This document shows, piece after piece, positions 35,536 to 44,418 of a stretch of 64,000 bases of DNA (positions are counted from its first letter, which is position 1; every line of letters starts with the position of its first letter). Origin of the DNA: Marvinbryantia sp. (GTDB lineage: Bacteria; Bacillota; Clostridia; Lachnospirales; Lachnospiraceae); the NCBI GenBank assembly GCA_016297895.1, contig JAEDFS010000001.1, positions 127,652-191,651 of the forward strand, written 5' to 3'. The position numbers were made by a program, and so were the translations under genes. The notes beneath the pieces were generated by a model, which was not told the DNA's origin, made no database searches, and saw nothing but the letters and a program-made list of their open reading frames with translations.

Positions 35536-35874
35536 TCAGAACAAGTTCACACCTTTGTGGATGTGCAGGGCAGCAAACAGGAGAGATGTGATTCCGATTG
35601 CGAGAACATCTGATAACCGGCCTTCGAATACATGGGTGAGAGATTCCTGAATGATTCCCCTGGATATGAATTCCTGAATAAAAGCAGTATAGATATACAG
35701 GATAAACTGCAGCCCCACCCGCCGGAAATCAAAAAAGGGAGCGCCGGCAGGAAACATATCCGGAGCGATTCTTATCAGAACCACCTTGGCAATCAGCATC
35801 ACAGCTGCAATGCAGGCAGAGATCAATACCGAGCGTTTCATCACACTTCCGATGGAATCAAAGCCAATACCCAT
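35536..35874 (-). pseudogene. Remnant of a CPBP-family intramembrane protease gene
   Basis: The 112-residue frame keeps part of a CPBP (Abi) protease: IQEFISRGIIQE with the ExxxR motif and LLFAALHIHKG with the first histidine motif. The usual N-terminal helices and the C-terminal half with the second histidine motif are missing: the frame stops just after HIHKG, and upstream it stays open for about 14 codons to an in-frame TGA with no clear start. A full-length member has over 200 residues. No ribosome site is visible. It is most likely a decayed fragment. Confidence 0.6.
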
Positions 35875-35990
35875 ATCTTTTATGGACAGATGTAGTTGGG
35901 TTTTAACAGAGCGTCAAGATTTTTCCGGCTGACTGTCAGGAAAAAAGAAATGAATCATATCTATGCAAATCTTCCATAAGGGAAAAAGAG

Positions 35991-36021
35991 GGAAAAACGG
36001 CATCATGAGTGCTGTTTTTCC
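35991..36021. terminator. Hairpin with A/T-rich arms in the gltB upstream region
   Basis: GGAAAAACGGCA pairs with TGCTGTTTTTCC with one mismatch. The T-run is part of the arm, so it could act as a terminator on either strand, although no long T-run follows outside the stem. The remaining part of this 350-bp gap holds the gltB promoter and repeats of ATTCGA. Confidence 0.5.
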
Positions 36022-36124
36022 TTTAAATTGTTTTTAAATAACTAAAAATAGAGACAAAAAAGTTGATTCGACAAACAATAATTCGAGTTTTCTAATAATC
36101 TGACAATTCGAGAAAAATTTCCTA

Positions 36125-36153
36125 TTTACATTTTGTCAGAAGAAGAGTATGAT
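36125..36153 (+). promoter_or_regulatory. gltB promoter
   Basis: TTTACA and TATGAT are separated by 17 bp, about 83 bp upstream of the gltB start. Three copies of ATTCGA (36066, 36081, 36106) lie just upstream of the -35 and could bind a regulator. Confidence 0.78.
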
Positions 36154-36236
36154 TATGCATGAAGAAAATATAAAATAAGTTTCAATCGAAAAAACAAATC
36201 ATAATAATGCGAAAGAAACATGAAAGGGAGAGTGCT

Positions 36237-39200
36237 ATGGCAAAGGAAAACAGCATGGTATTACCTGACAGTCCCGGTCTTTACCGGCAGGAATTCGAGC
36301 ATGACAACTGCGGGATCGGAGCAGTGGTAAATATCAAGGGAATCAAGACCAGGGAAACGGTCGAGAACGCATTGAAAATAGTAGAAAATCTGGAACACAG
36401 AGCCGGCAAAGACGCCGAGGGCAAGACAGGTGATGGAGTGGGAATCCTTTTACAGATCTCTCATAAATTCTTCTCCAGGACCTGTAGTGCACTCGGCATT
36501 TCTTTACCCGGAGAACGGGAATACGGAATCGGTCAGTTCTTCTTTCCTCAGGACGAACTGAAAAGAAAACAGGCCATGAAGATGTTTGAGATTATCCTGA
36601 AGAAGGAAGGTCTGGAGTTTTTAGGCTGGCGAACCGTGCCCATCGTACCGGAAGTACTGGGGCAGAAGGCACTGGATAAAATGCCCTGTATCATGCAGGC
36701 TTTTGTAAAGAAACCGGCAGATGTGGAAAAAGGACTGGCATTTGACCGGAAACTTTATGTGGCCAGAAGAGAGTTTGAGCAGAGTAATGAGAACACCTAT
36801 GTGGCTTCGCTTTCCAGCCGGACCATCGTTTACAAAGGAATGTTTCTGGTAAAACAGCTTCGTCAGTTCTTCCCGGATCTGCAGAGTCCGGATTACGAAT
36901 CTGCCATTGCCACCGTGCATTCACGATTCAGTACCAATACCAATCCAAGCTGGGAACGTGCCCATCCCAATCGTTTTATTGTGCATAATGGTGAGATCAA
37001 TACCATTCGCGGAAATGCGGATAAGATGCTGGCCAGAGAAGAGACGATGTCATCTGCTTATCTGGAAGATGATTTCCACAAGATCCTTCCGGTGATCAAC
37101 GCATCCGGTTCCGATTCAGCCATGCTGGATAATACACTGGAATTCCTGATTATGAGCGGTATGGATATGGCCCTTGCCATGATGATCCTTATTCCGGAGC
37201 CCTGGGCAAACAACCTGAATCTGTCCCAGAATAAACGGGATTTTTATCAGTATTATGCCACCATGATGGAGCCCTGGGACGGTCCGGCATCCATTATGTT
37301 CAGTGATGGCGACCTGGTAGGAGCAGTGTTGGACAGAAATGGTCTGCGTCCTTCCAGATATTATATTACAAAAGACGGTTATATGATCCTTTCTTCCGAA
37401 GTGGGAGTACTGGATATTCCGCCGGAAAAGATCATCATGAAAGAACGTCTCCATCCCGGTAAGATGCTGCTGGTGGATACGGTAAAGGGAAAGATCATCG
37501 ACGATGAGGACCTGAAAGAATACTATGCCTCCAGACAGCCCTATGGAGAATGGCTGGACAGCAATCTGGTGAATCTGAAAGATCTGAAAATCCCAAATGT
37601 CCGTGTGCCGGAGTACACAGATGAAGAGAGAGCCAGACTGCAGAAAGCATTCGGCTATACCTTTGAGGAATATCGTACATCCATCCGCAATATGGCATTG
37701 AACGGTGCGGAGGGGATTGCTTCCATGGGTATCGATACCCCGCTGGCAGTACTGTCTGACGAGCAGCAGCCTCTGTTTAATTATTTTAAACAGCTGTTTG
37801 CCCAGGTCACCAATCCGCCTATCGATGCGATCCGTGAGGAGATCGTCACATCCACCACGGTTTATGTGGGTGAAGACGGCAACCTGCTGACAGAAAAGCC
37901 GGAAAACTGCAAGGTGCTGAAGGTGAACAATCCCATTCTGACCAATACGGATATGCTGAAGATTAAGCATATGAAAGTGGACGGCTTCAAGGTGGCAGAG
38001 GTTCCCATCACCTATTATAAGAGTACCAGCCTGGAACGTGCCATTGAGCGTCTCTTTGTGGAAGTGGATAAAGTGCACAGAGACGGCGCCAATATCCTCA
38101 TTCTGACCGACCGGGGAGTGGATGAAAACCATGTGCCCATTCCGTCCCTGCTGGCGGTATCTGCCGTGCATCAGTATCTGGTAAAGACCAAGAAACGTAC
38201 GTCTCTGGCCATCGTGCTGGAATCAGGAGAACCCAGAGAAGTTCATCATTTTGCAACACTGCTGGGCTATGGTGCCTGTGCAGTCAATCCTTATCTGGCA
38301 CAGGATACGATTCGCCAGCTGATCGACAGCAAGATGATCGAGAAGGATTATTATGCCGCAGTCAATGATTATAATTCTGCCGTTCTTCACGGCATTGTGA
38401 AGATCGCTTCCAAGATGGGTATCTCCACGATCCAGTCCTACCAGGGCTCCCAGATCTTCGAGGCCATCGGTATCAGCAAAGAAGTGATCGACAAATACTT
38501 TACCAACACGGTAAGCCGTGTGGGCGGTATCACATTAAAGGACATTGAAAACCAGACAGAGGCTCTTCATAATGAAGCCTTCGACCCGCTGGGTCTGGAG
38601 ACGGATCTGACGCTGAACAGCATCGGACGGCACAAATCCAGAAGTCAGGGTGAGGAACACCGGTATAATCCACTGACCATCCATCTTCTGCAGGAATCCA
38701 CCAAAAACGGCGATTATAAGATGTTTAAGGAATATACAGCCCGGGTCAACAGAGAAGAGTCCGGTTATCTGAGAAGTCTTATGGACTTTAATTATCCGGA
38801 AGAAGGGGTTCCCATCGAAGAAGTGGAAAGCGTGGACTCCATCGTACAGAGATTCAAGACAGGAGCCATGTCTTATGGATCGATTTCACAGGAAGCTCAT
38901 GAGACACTGGCCATCGCCATGAACCGGCTTCACGGAAAATCAAATTCCGGTGAGGGTGGAGAAAGTGATGACAGACTGGAATCAGCAGGAACCGATACAG
39001 ACAGATGTTCTGCGATCAAGCAGGTGGCATCGGGACGTTTCGGAGTGACCAGCCGTTATCTGGTAAGCGCAAAAGAACTGCAGATCAAAATGGCTCAGGG
39101 AGCAAAACCGGGAGAGGGCGGTCATCTTCCGGGCGGAAAAGTATACCCGTGGATCGCAAAGACCAGACATTCCACACCGGGAGTCAGTCTGATCTCCCCG

Positions 39201-40784
39201 CCGCCTCATCACGATATTTATTCCATTGAGGACCTGGCACAGCTCATTTATGACCTGAAAAATTCCAACAAGGATGCCCGAATCTCTGTAAAGCTTGTTT
39301 CTGAGGCGGGCGTTGGTACCGTAGCTGCAGGTGTTGCCAAAGCGGGAGCACAGGTCATTCTGATCTCCGGTTATGACGGCGGAACAGGTGCAGCTCCCAG
39401 AAGTTCGATCCACAATGCGGGACTTCCCTGGGAACTGGGAGTAGCAGAGACTCATCAGACACTGATCATGAACGGACTTCGAAATAAAGTCCGCATTGAG
39501 ACAGACGGAAAACTGATGAGCGGTCGTGATGTGGCCATCGCAGCCATCCTTGGTGCGGAAGAATTCGGTTTTGCCACTGCTCCCCTGGTAACCATGGGAT
39601 GTGTGATGATGCGGGTATGTAATCTGGATACCTGTCCGGTGGGCGTAGCGACCCAGAATCCGGAGCTTCGCAAGCGTTTCCGGGGCAAACCGGAATATGT
39701 CATGAACTTCATGAAGTTTATTGCGGAGGAACTGAGAGAATACATGGCTAAGCTGGGCGTGCGTTCAGTGGATGAACTGGTGGGCAGAAGCGATCTCTTA
39801 AAGAAAGGAGAAGGCTTCTACAAGGAGAAGGCAGACCGGGTAGATTTAAGTGCCATTCTCAATAACCCCTATGCAGGACAGAAGGCAACCTTTGATCCCG
39901 CTCAGGTTTACGATTTTAAACTGGAGGAAACGGCAGATGAGCGGATTCTGATGAAGAAGCTGAAACCGGCACTGGAGAAGCGTCAGAAACGCAGTATCGA
40001 AGTAGATGTGTCCAACGTAGACCGGACCTTCGGTACGATCTTCGGATCCGAGATCACAAAACGGTATGGAAATACTCTGGAGGATGATACCTTCACCGTA
40101 AAATGCAACGGTGCCGGAGGACAGAGCTTTGGAGCCTTTATCCCCAAAGGACTGACCCTGGAACTGGTGGGTGACAGCAATGACTACTTCGGAAAAGGAC
40201 TTTCCGGGGGAAAACTGATCGTATATCCGCCAAAGGGAATTACCTACAAACAGGATGAAAACATCATTATCGGAAACGTGGCCCTTTATGGAGCTACCAG
40301 CGGAAGCGCCTACATCAATGGTGTAGCAGGAGAACGATTCTGTGTCCGTAACTCCGGTGCGGTTGCTGTCGTAGAAGGTGTCGGTGAGCATGGATGCGAG
40401 TACATGACCGGCGGCCGTGCAGTCATCCTCGGAAAAACCGGCAAAAACTTTGCAGCAGGTATGAGCGGCGGTATCGCTTATGTGCTGGATGAGGACAACG
40501 ACCTGTATAAGAAAGTAAATAAGGAAATGGTTGCCATCGAAAAGATGACCAGCAAATATGATGTGGAAGAACTGAAAAAGATGATCAAGGATCATGTGGC
40601 ATACACGAATTCCGTAAAAGGAAAAGAGATCCTGGAGCATTTTGAAGAGTACCTTCCCAAATTCAAAAAGATCATTCCTCACGACTTCAAACGTATGATG
40701 AATACCATCGTACAGATGGAGGAGAAGGGACTGAGCAGTGAACAGGCACAGATCGAAGCATTCAATGCGATCACAAAGGGTTAG
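36237..40784 (+). CDS. gltB: Glutamate synthase, large subunit
   Basis: Makes two glutamates from glutamine and 2-oxoglutarate. The start at 36237, behind AAGGGAGAG, gives 1515 residues; an ATG 30 bases upstream has no ribosome site. The chain begins with a short propeptide, then Cys25 in HDNCGIGA, the N-terminal nucleophile of the glutaminase domain. The central and FMN-binding synthase domains follow (GEGGESDDR, AKPGEGGHLPG), with CVMMRVCNLDTCPVG for the 3Fe-4S cluster, and a C-terminal beta-helix GXGXG-type domain. It lies 25 bp before gltD. Confidence 0.97.
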   Translation: MAKENSMVLPDSPGLYRQEFEHDNCGIGAVVNIKGIKTRETVENALKIVENLEHRAGKDAEGKTGDGVGILLQISHKFFSRTCSALGISLPGEREYGIGQFFFPQDELKRKQAMKMFEIILKKEGLEFLGWRTVPIVPEVLGQKALDKMPCIMQAFVKKPADVEKGLAFDRKLYVARREFEQSNENTYVASLSSRTIVYKGMFLVKQLRQFFPDLQSPDYESAIATVHSRFSTNTNPSWERAHPNRFIVHNGEINTIRGNADKMLAREETMSSAYLEDDFHKILPVINASGSDSAMLDNTLEFLIMSGMDMALAMMILIPEPWANNLNLSQNKRDFYQYYATMMEPWDGPASIMFSDGDLVGAVLDRNGLRPSRYYITKDGYMILSSEVGVLDIPPEKIIMKERLHPGKMLLVDTVKGKIIDDEDLKEYYASRQPYGEWLDSNLVNLKDLKIPNVRVPEYTDEERARLQKAFGYTFEEYRTSIRNMALNGAEGIASMGIDTPLAVLSDEQQPLFNYFKQLFAQVTNPPIDAIREEIVTSTTVYVGEDGNLLTEKPENCKVLKVNNPILTNTDMLKIKHMKVDGFKVAEVPITYYKSTSLERAIERLFVEVDKVHRDGANILILTDRGVDENHVPIPSLLAVSAVHQYLVKTKKRTSLAIVLESGEPREVHHFATLLGYGACAVNPYLAQDTIRQLIDSKMIEKDYYAAVNDYNSAVLHGIVKIASKMGISTIQSYQGSQIFEAIGISKEVIDKYFTNTVSRVGGITLKDIENQTEALHNEAFDPLGLETDLTLNSIGRHKSRSQGEEHRYNPLTIHLLQESTKNGDYKMFKEYTARVNREESGYLRSLMDFNYPEEGVPIEEVESVDSIVQRFKTGAMSYGSISQEAHETLAIAMNRLHGKSNSGEGGESDDRLESAGTDTDRCSAIKQVASGRFGVTSRYLVSAKELQIKMAQGAKPGEGGHLPGGKVYPWIAKTRHSTPGVSLISPPPHHDIYSIEDLAQLIYDLKNSNKDARISVKLVSEAGVGTVAAGVAKAGAQVILISGYDGGTGAAPRSSIHNAGLPWELGVAETHQTLIMNGLRNKVRIETDGKLMSGRDVAIAAILGAEEFGFATAPLVTMGCVMMRVCNLDTCPVGVATQNPELRKRFRGKPEYVMNFMKFIAEELREYMAKLGVRSVDELVGRSDLLKKGEGFYKEKADRVDLSAILNNPYAGQKATFDPAQVYDFKLEETADERILMKKLKPALEKRQKRSIEVDVSNVDRTFGTIFGSEITKRYGNTLEDDTFTVKCNGAGGQSFGAFIPKGLTLELVGDSNDYFGKGLSGGKLIVYPPKGITYKQDENIIIGNVALYGATSGSAYINGVAGERFCVRNSGAVAVVEGVGEHGCEYMTGGRAVILGKTGKNFAAGMSGGIAYVLDEDNDLYKKVNKEMVAIEKMTSKYDVEELKKMIKDHVAYTNSVKGKEILEHFEEYLPKFKKIIPHDFKRMMNTIVQMEEKGLSSEQAQIEAFNAITKG

Positions 40785-40809
40785 AAGGTTCAGACAGGAG
40801 GCGAAAAAG

Positions 40810-42294
40810 ATGGGAAAACCAACAGGATTTATGGATTATGAAAGAGAGGACAGTCTGACGATCAGCCCCAAAGAGCGCATTCAGAATTTTAACGAATTTC
40901 ATGTGCCGCTTTCTTTGGAAAAGCAGCGTCAGCAGGGAGCCAGATGTATGGCCTGCGGCGTGCCTTTCTGCCAGTCAGGACTGATGATCGGCGGGATGGC
41001 ATCAGGATGTCCTTTGAATAACCTGGTGCCGGAATGGAATGATTTTGTCTATACCGGCAACTGGGAACAGGCTTATAAAAGACTGATGAAGACACATTGT
41101 TTTCCGGAGTTTACATCCAGAGTATGCCCGGCTCTCTGTGAGGCGGCGTGTACCTGTAATCTTCACGGAAAACCGGTGGCAACAAAGGAAAATGAGAGAG
41201 CCATCATCGAAAATGCATTTGCATCGGGACTTGTAAAACCCAATCCGCCCAAGGTGCGGACCGGGAAGAAGGTCGCTGTTGTGGGAAGCGGGCCTTCCGG
41301 ACTGGCAGCTGCCATGCAGTTAAATAAGAGAGGTCATAAGGTTACCGTATTTGAGCGAAACGATCGGATCGGCGGACTGCTCCGCTACGGAATCCCCAAC
41401 ATGAAGCTGGAAAAGCAGGTGATCGACCGACGTGTAGCTCTGATGGAAGCAGAAGGCATTGAATTTGTTACCAATGCCAACATTGGAGTGGATATTCCGG
41501 CAGAGCAGCTGTTAAAAGAGTATGACCGTGTGGTATTATGCTGCGGTGCATCCAACCCACGTGATATCAATGTACCCGGAAGAGATGCGAAGGGAATCTA
41601 TTTCGCAGTAGATTTCCTGAAAGCAACCACAAAGAGTCTTCTGGATTCCAATTTTGAGGATCAGAAATTTATTCCGGCAAAAGGAAAAAAGGTCATGGTC
41701 ATCGGAGGCGGTGATACGGGAAATGACTGTGTAGGTACCTCCATTCGTCTGGGAGCAGCCAGTGTGATCCAGCTGGAAATGATGCCCAAACCCTCGGAGA
41801 CAAGAACTCCTTCCAATCCATGGCCCCAGTGGCCCAGAGTGCTGAAGACAGATTATGGCCAGGAAGAAGCGATTGCCGTATTCGGTCATGACCCCAGAGT
41901 CTATCAGACGACCGTCACCGAGTTTATTGCCAACAAAAAGGGCGAGGTCTGCAAGGCGAAGATTGTAAAGCTTCAGAGTCAGAAAGACGAAAAAACAGGG
42001 CGAATGATGATGGTTCCTGTGGAAGGAACAGAAGAAGTCATCGATGTGGATCTGGTTCTAATCGCAGCAGGATTCCTGGGTTCTCAGAAGTACGTCACAG
42101 ATGCATTTAAAGTGAAGACAAACGGAAGAACCAATGTGGAGACGGCAGAAGGACAGTATCAGACCAGTGTACCCAACGTATTTACGGCAGGAGATATGCA
42201 CAGAGGACAGTCCCTGGTGGTATGGGCCATCCGGGAAGGAAGAGATGCCGCAAGAGCGGTGGATGAATCGTTGATGGGATATACAAACCTGTAA
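40810..42294 (+). CDS. gltD: Glutamate synthase, small subunit
   Basis: NADPH-oxidising flavoprotein subunit that feeds electrons to GltB. The 494-residue chain has N-terminal cysteines for 4Fe-4S clusters (CMACGVPFCQ, ASGCPLNNL), an FAD-binding GSGPSGLAAA, a second dinucleotide motif IGGGDTGNDC and a C-terminal FTAGDMHRGQSLVVWAI. The ATG follows AGGAGG by 8 bases. It is the last gene of the gltBD operon, closed by a perfect terminator. Confidence 0.97.
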   Translation: MGKPTGFMDYEREDSLTISPKERIQNFNEFHVPLSLEKQRQQGARCMACGVPFCQSGLMIGGMASGCPLNNLVPEWNDFVYTGNWEQAYKRLMKTHCFPEFTSRVCPALCEAACTCNLHGKPVATKENERAIIENAFASGLVKPNPPKVRTGKKVAVVGSGPSGLAAAMQLNKRGHKVTVFERNDRIGGLLRYGIPNMKLEKQVIDRRVALMEAEGIEFVTNANIGVDIPAEQLLKEYDRVVLCCGASNPRDINVPGRDAKGIYFAVDFLKATTKSLLDSNFEDQKFIPAKGKKVMVIGGGDTGNDCVGTSIRLGAASVIQLEMMPKPSETRTPSNPWPQWPRVLKTDYGQEEAIAVFGHDPRVYQTTVTEFIANKKGEVCKAKIVKLQSQKDEKTGRMMMVPVEGTEEVIDVDLVLIAAGFLGSQKYVTDAFKVKTNGRTNVETAEGQYQTSVPNVFTAGDMHRGQSLVVWAIREGRDAARAVDESLMGYTNL

Positions 42295-42307
42295 CGGAAA
42301 GAAGAAA

Positions 42308-42350
42308 CAAAGAGTGAGTATGTATCGGAGCATACTCACTCTTTGTTTTA
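42308..42350. terminator. Bidirectional terminator between gltD and the arylsulfotransferase operon
   Basis: CAAAGAGTGAGTATG and CATACTCACTCTTTG form a perfect 15-bp stem with an 8-base loop and TTTTA after it on the plus strand. The convergent minus-strand gene ends 8 bp away, so it likely serves both. Confidence 0.9.
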
Positions 42351-42357
42351 GAAACGA

Positions 42358-44415
42358 TTATGAAATGCTGAATGTTTGTCCCGTACGGTAAAAGGTGTCC
42401 AGATACACCACCAGGATCTCATAGGTATCCGGCTCCAGATTGGAGAGGGGAATGGGAATATCTCCTTCGTAGGATAGATATTCTTCGTAAAACTGAGGAA
42501 TATCTGTACTGTCATATACATAAGTGTGATTTACGCCCCGGAAGATCAGCTGAGAAATATGGTGATCCAGAGTTTTTGTGTAGAGAACACTGCCGGTAAT
42601 ATGGAAGGAAACACCTTCTGTCAGGATTTCCTCCGGAATCGATACAGACCTGGATACTTCCACAGAGGGGCGAAGAGAGCCTTTGATATAGGATTCGTCG
42701 ATTTCCATAGGAGCACACAGATCCGCATAATTGATATTCATCGGCATCGCACGGTAAAATGTATATTTGAAAGTATACTGATTCAAGATCTCGCCGGTCT
42801 CATAATCCATCTCATAAGTCATACCTTTTCGCCCTTTATAGGGGGAATCAGGTACCCATCCGCACATGGAAAAGATATGGTTGCTCTCCTCATCATAGAT
42901 GGTATTGGAAGTAATCTTGGAGTAAATGACAGGGAAGCTCTTCAGCTGCCGGACGGTTCCGGCTTTTTCGTCTATGGAATATACAATACTGTACGATTCC
43001 CCGGCATCTTCAAAGTAAGGAACATCACTGTTTCCATCCTGATGATTATCGAAAAGCGTGAGTTCTGCGGTATTCGGGTTGTTATCCAGGTCTGCGGCAA
43101 TCTGGTAGGAGGAATGCTGCTGGAAATGATAGGTAAAATCACCTTCCGGCTTCAATACATAGTCTTCAAATCCGGTGCCTTCCCAGAATCTGGGATCACA
43201 GAGGATCCATTGGATCTCTTTGGTGGACCAGTTCAGCTTGATGACGGAGTGGAGATTTCTCGGGCTGATGATAATGGTATCATCTTCCGGCTGGTAGGAA
43301 ACCGTGTTGATGTGGGCCCAGTCCATTCGGGTTACAAAGGTTTTGCCCAGAATATCGATCAGTTCCAGTTCATTTACGATTTCTCCTGTTTTTCTGTCAA
43401 GCTCCACGATTTTATCTTCAAAATGATCTTTCAGAGTGCTGGTCAGAGCCAGAAGATTTCCGCCCGGTTCTTTTTCAATCACTTCATGATGACTTCCGCC
43501 GGGAAGATAATACAGGCTGTAGGTTCTTCCCAGGTAATCCATTTCATAGAGGTTGGTGGACTGGGGCTTCTGGGTAGAAGTTACATAACCGGCGGTATCC
43601 TGGAAGATCAGACGTCCGTTGGAAAGAGCGTATAGTCCGTAGTTTGCAGTTTTTTTGTCCAGGTACCAGCGGATATTTCCTTCGCAGTCATAGGCAAAGG
43701 GGTAATAGGTATTTTGTCCGGATACGATGGTAAGCGGATATGCGGAAGAACCGGCAGTCTTCACCGGACGGATAATGTCATTCAGCCGATCCGGCATACC
43801 TTCCGTCTGGATCTTAACTTCCTGTGTTTCAAAAACGGTTCCGCTTTCATCGGACAGCTTAAGGATTACTGTGTTTTCCATGGCGGGGTATAGACCGATG
43901 ACCGGAATGCGGTGGGCGGCTGCGGTTTCTGTTTCGAAGGTAAGGTCAGTGGATTCTGTTTTTCCCTTTACCGTGATCTGTACCCGGCAGGGTTCCTCTG
44001 TCTGAAAAAGAATGAGAGCAGTCAGAGGAGAGATCTTGTAGGGATTTAAGACCACCAGAGGTTCCCTGAAGCTGTAGTTCCCGGAATCCAGTTCCGCCTG
44101 CACCATGGCATCGATCTGGGAAGAGGTTTTTACCAGTGTATCCTCCGTCCGGATCGAGGTGGTTATGGAGGCGGCATCATTGTTTTCATAAACTGCCAGG
44201 GTATCATCCAGATTGCTGTCAATTTTAATGACCTGATCATAGGAACCGTAGGTTTTCCGAAGCGCAGCCTGCAATTCATAAGGCATCTCGAGATTGGTTA
44301 TTTTAAAAAACGTATTGATGATACCCCTTCTTTTTTTATAACAGAGTGCAGCAAAAAGAATCAGGAAAATCAGAAAAAGAATCTGGAATAATCGTTTTTT
44401 ATGTTTTTTATTCAT
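42358..44415 (-). CDS. Arylsulfotransferase (ASST)-family protein, membrane-anchored paralogue
   Basis: A 685-residue protein with a basic N-terminus and one signal-anchor helix (LFQILFLIFLILFAALCY), so the bulk is outside the cell. The body resembles bacterial aryl-sulfate sulfotransferases, which move sulfate between phenols without PAPS: an N-terminal beta domain (VVLNPYKISPLTALILF), then a beta-propeller with GGSHHEV, MDWAHINTV and YHFQQHSSYQ, holding histidines placed like the active ones of E. coli ASST. It begins 3 bp after its neighbour and is clearly its paralogue. Activity is inferred from family. Confidence 0.82.
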   Translation of the reverse strand: MNKKHKKRLFQILFLIFLILFAALCYKKRRGIINTFFKITNLEMPYELQAALRKTYGSYDQVIKIDSNLDDTLAVYENNDAASITTSIRTEDTLVKTSSQIDAMVQAELDSGNYSFREPLVVLNPYKISPLTALILFQTEEPCRVQITVKGKTESTDLTFETETAAAHRIPVIGLYPAMENTVILKLSDESGTVFETQEVKIQTEGMPDRLNDIIRPVKTAGSSAYPLTIVSGQNTYYPFAYDCEGNIRWYLDKKTANYGLYALSNGRLIFQDTAGYVTSTQKPQSTNLYEMDYLGRTYSLYYLPGGSHHEVIEKEPGGNLLALTSTLKDHFEDKIVELDRKTGEIVNELELIDILGKTFVTRMDWAHINTVSYQPEDDTIIISPRNLHSVIKLNWSTKEIQWILCDPRFWEGTGFEDYVLKPEGDFTYHFQQHSSYQIAADLDNNPNTAELTLFDNHQDGNSDVPYFEDAGESYSIVYSIDEKAGTVRQLKSFPVIYSKITSNTIYDEESNHIFSMCGWVPDSPYKGRKGMTYEMDYETGEILNQYTFKYTFYRAMPMNINYADLCAPMEIDESYIKGSLRPSVEVSRSVSIPEEILTEGVSFHITGSVLYTKTLDHHISQLIFRGVNHTYVYDSTDIPQFYEEYLSYEGDIPIPLSNLEPDTYEILVVYLDTFYRTGQTFSIS

Positions 44416-44418
44416 CTA

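Noticed and set aside
37116..38171. 351-codon minus-strand frame inside gltB
   Set aside because: It is antisense to the conserved glutamate synthase with no start signals.
42526..43635. 369-codon plus-strand frame opposite the membrane-anchored arylsulfotransferase gene
   Set aside because: The minus-strand reading has a signal anchor, paralogue and family motifs; the plus-strand reading has none.
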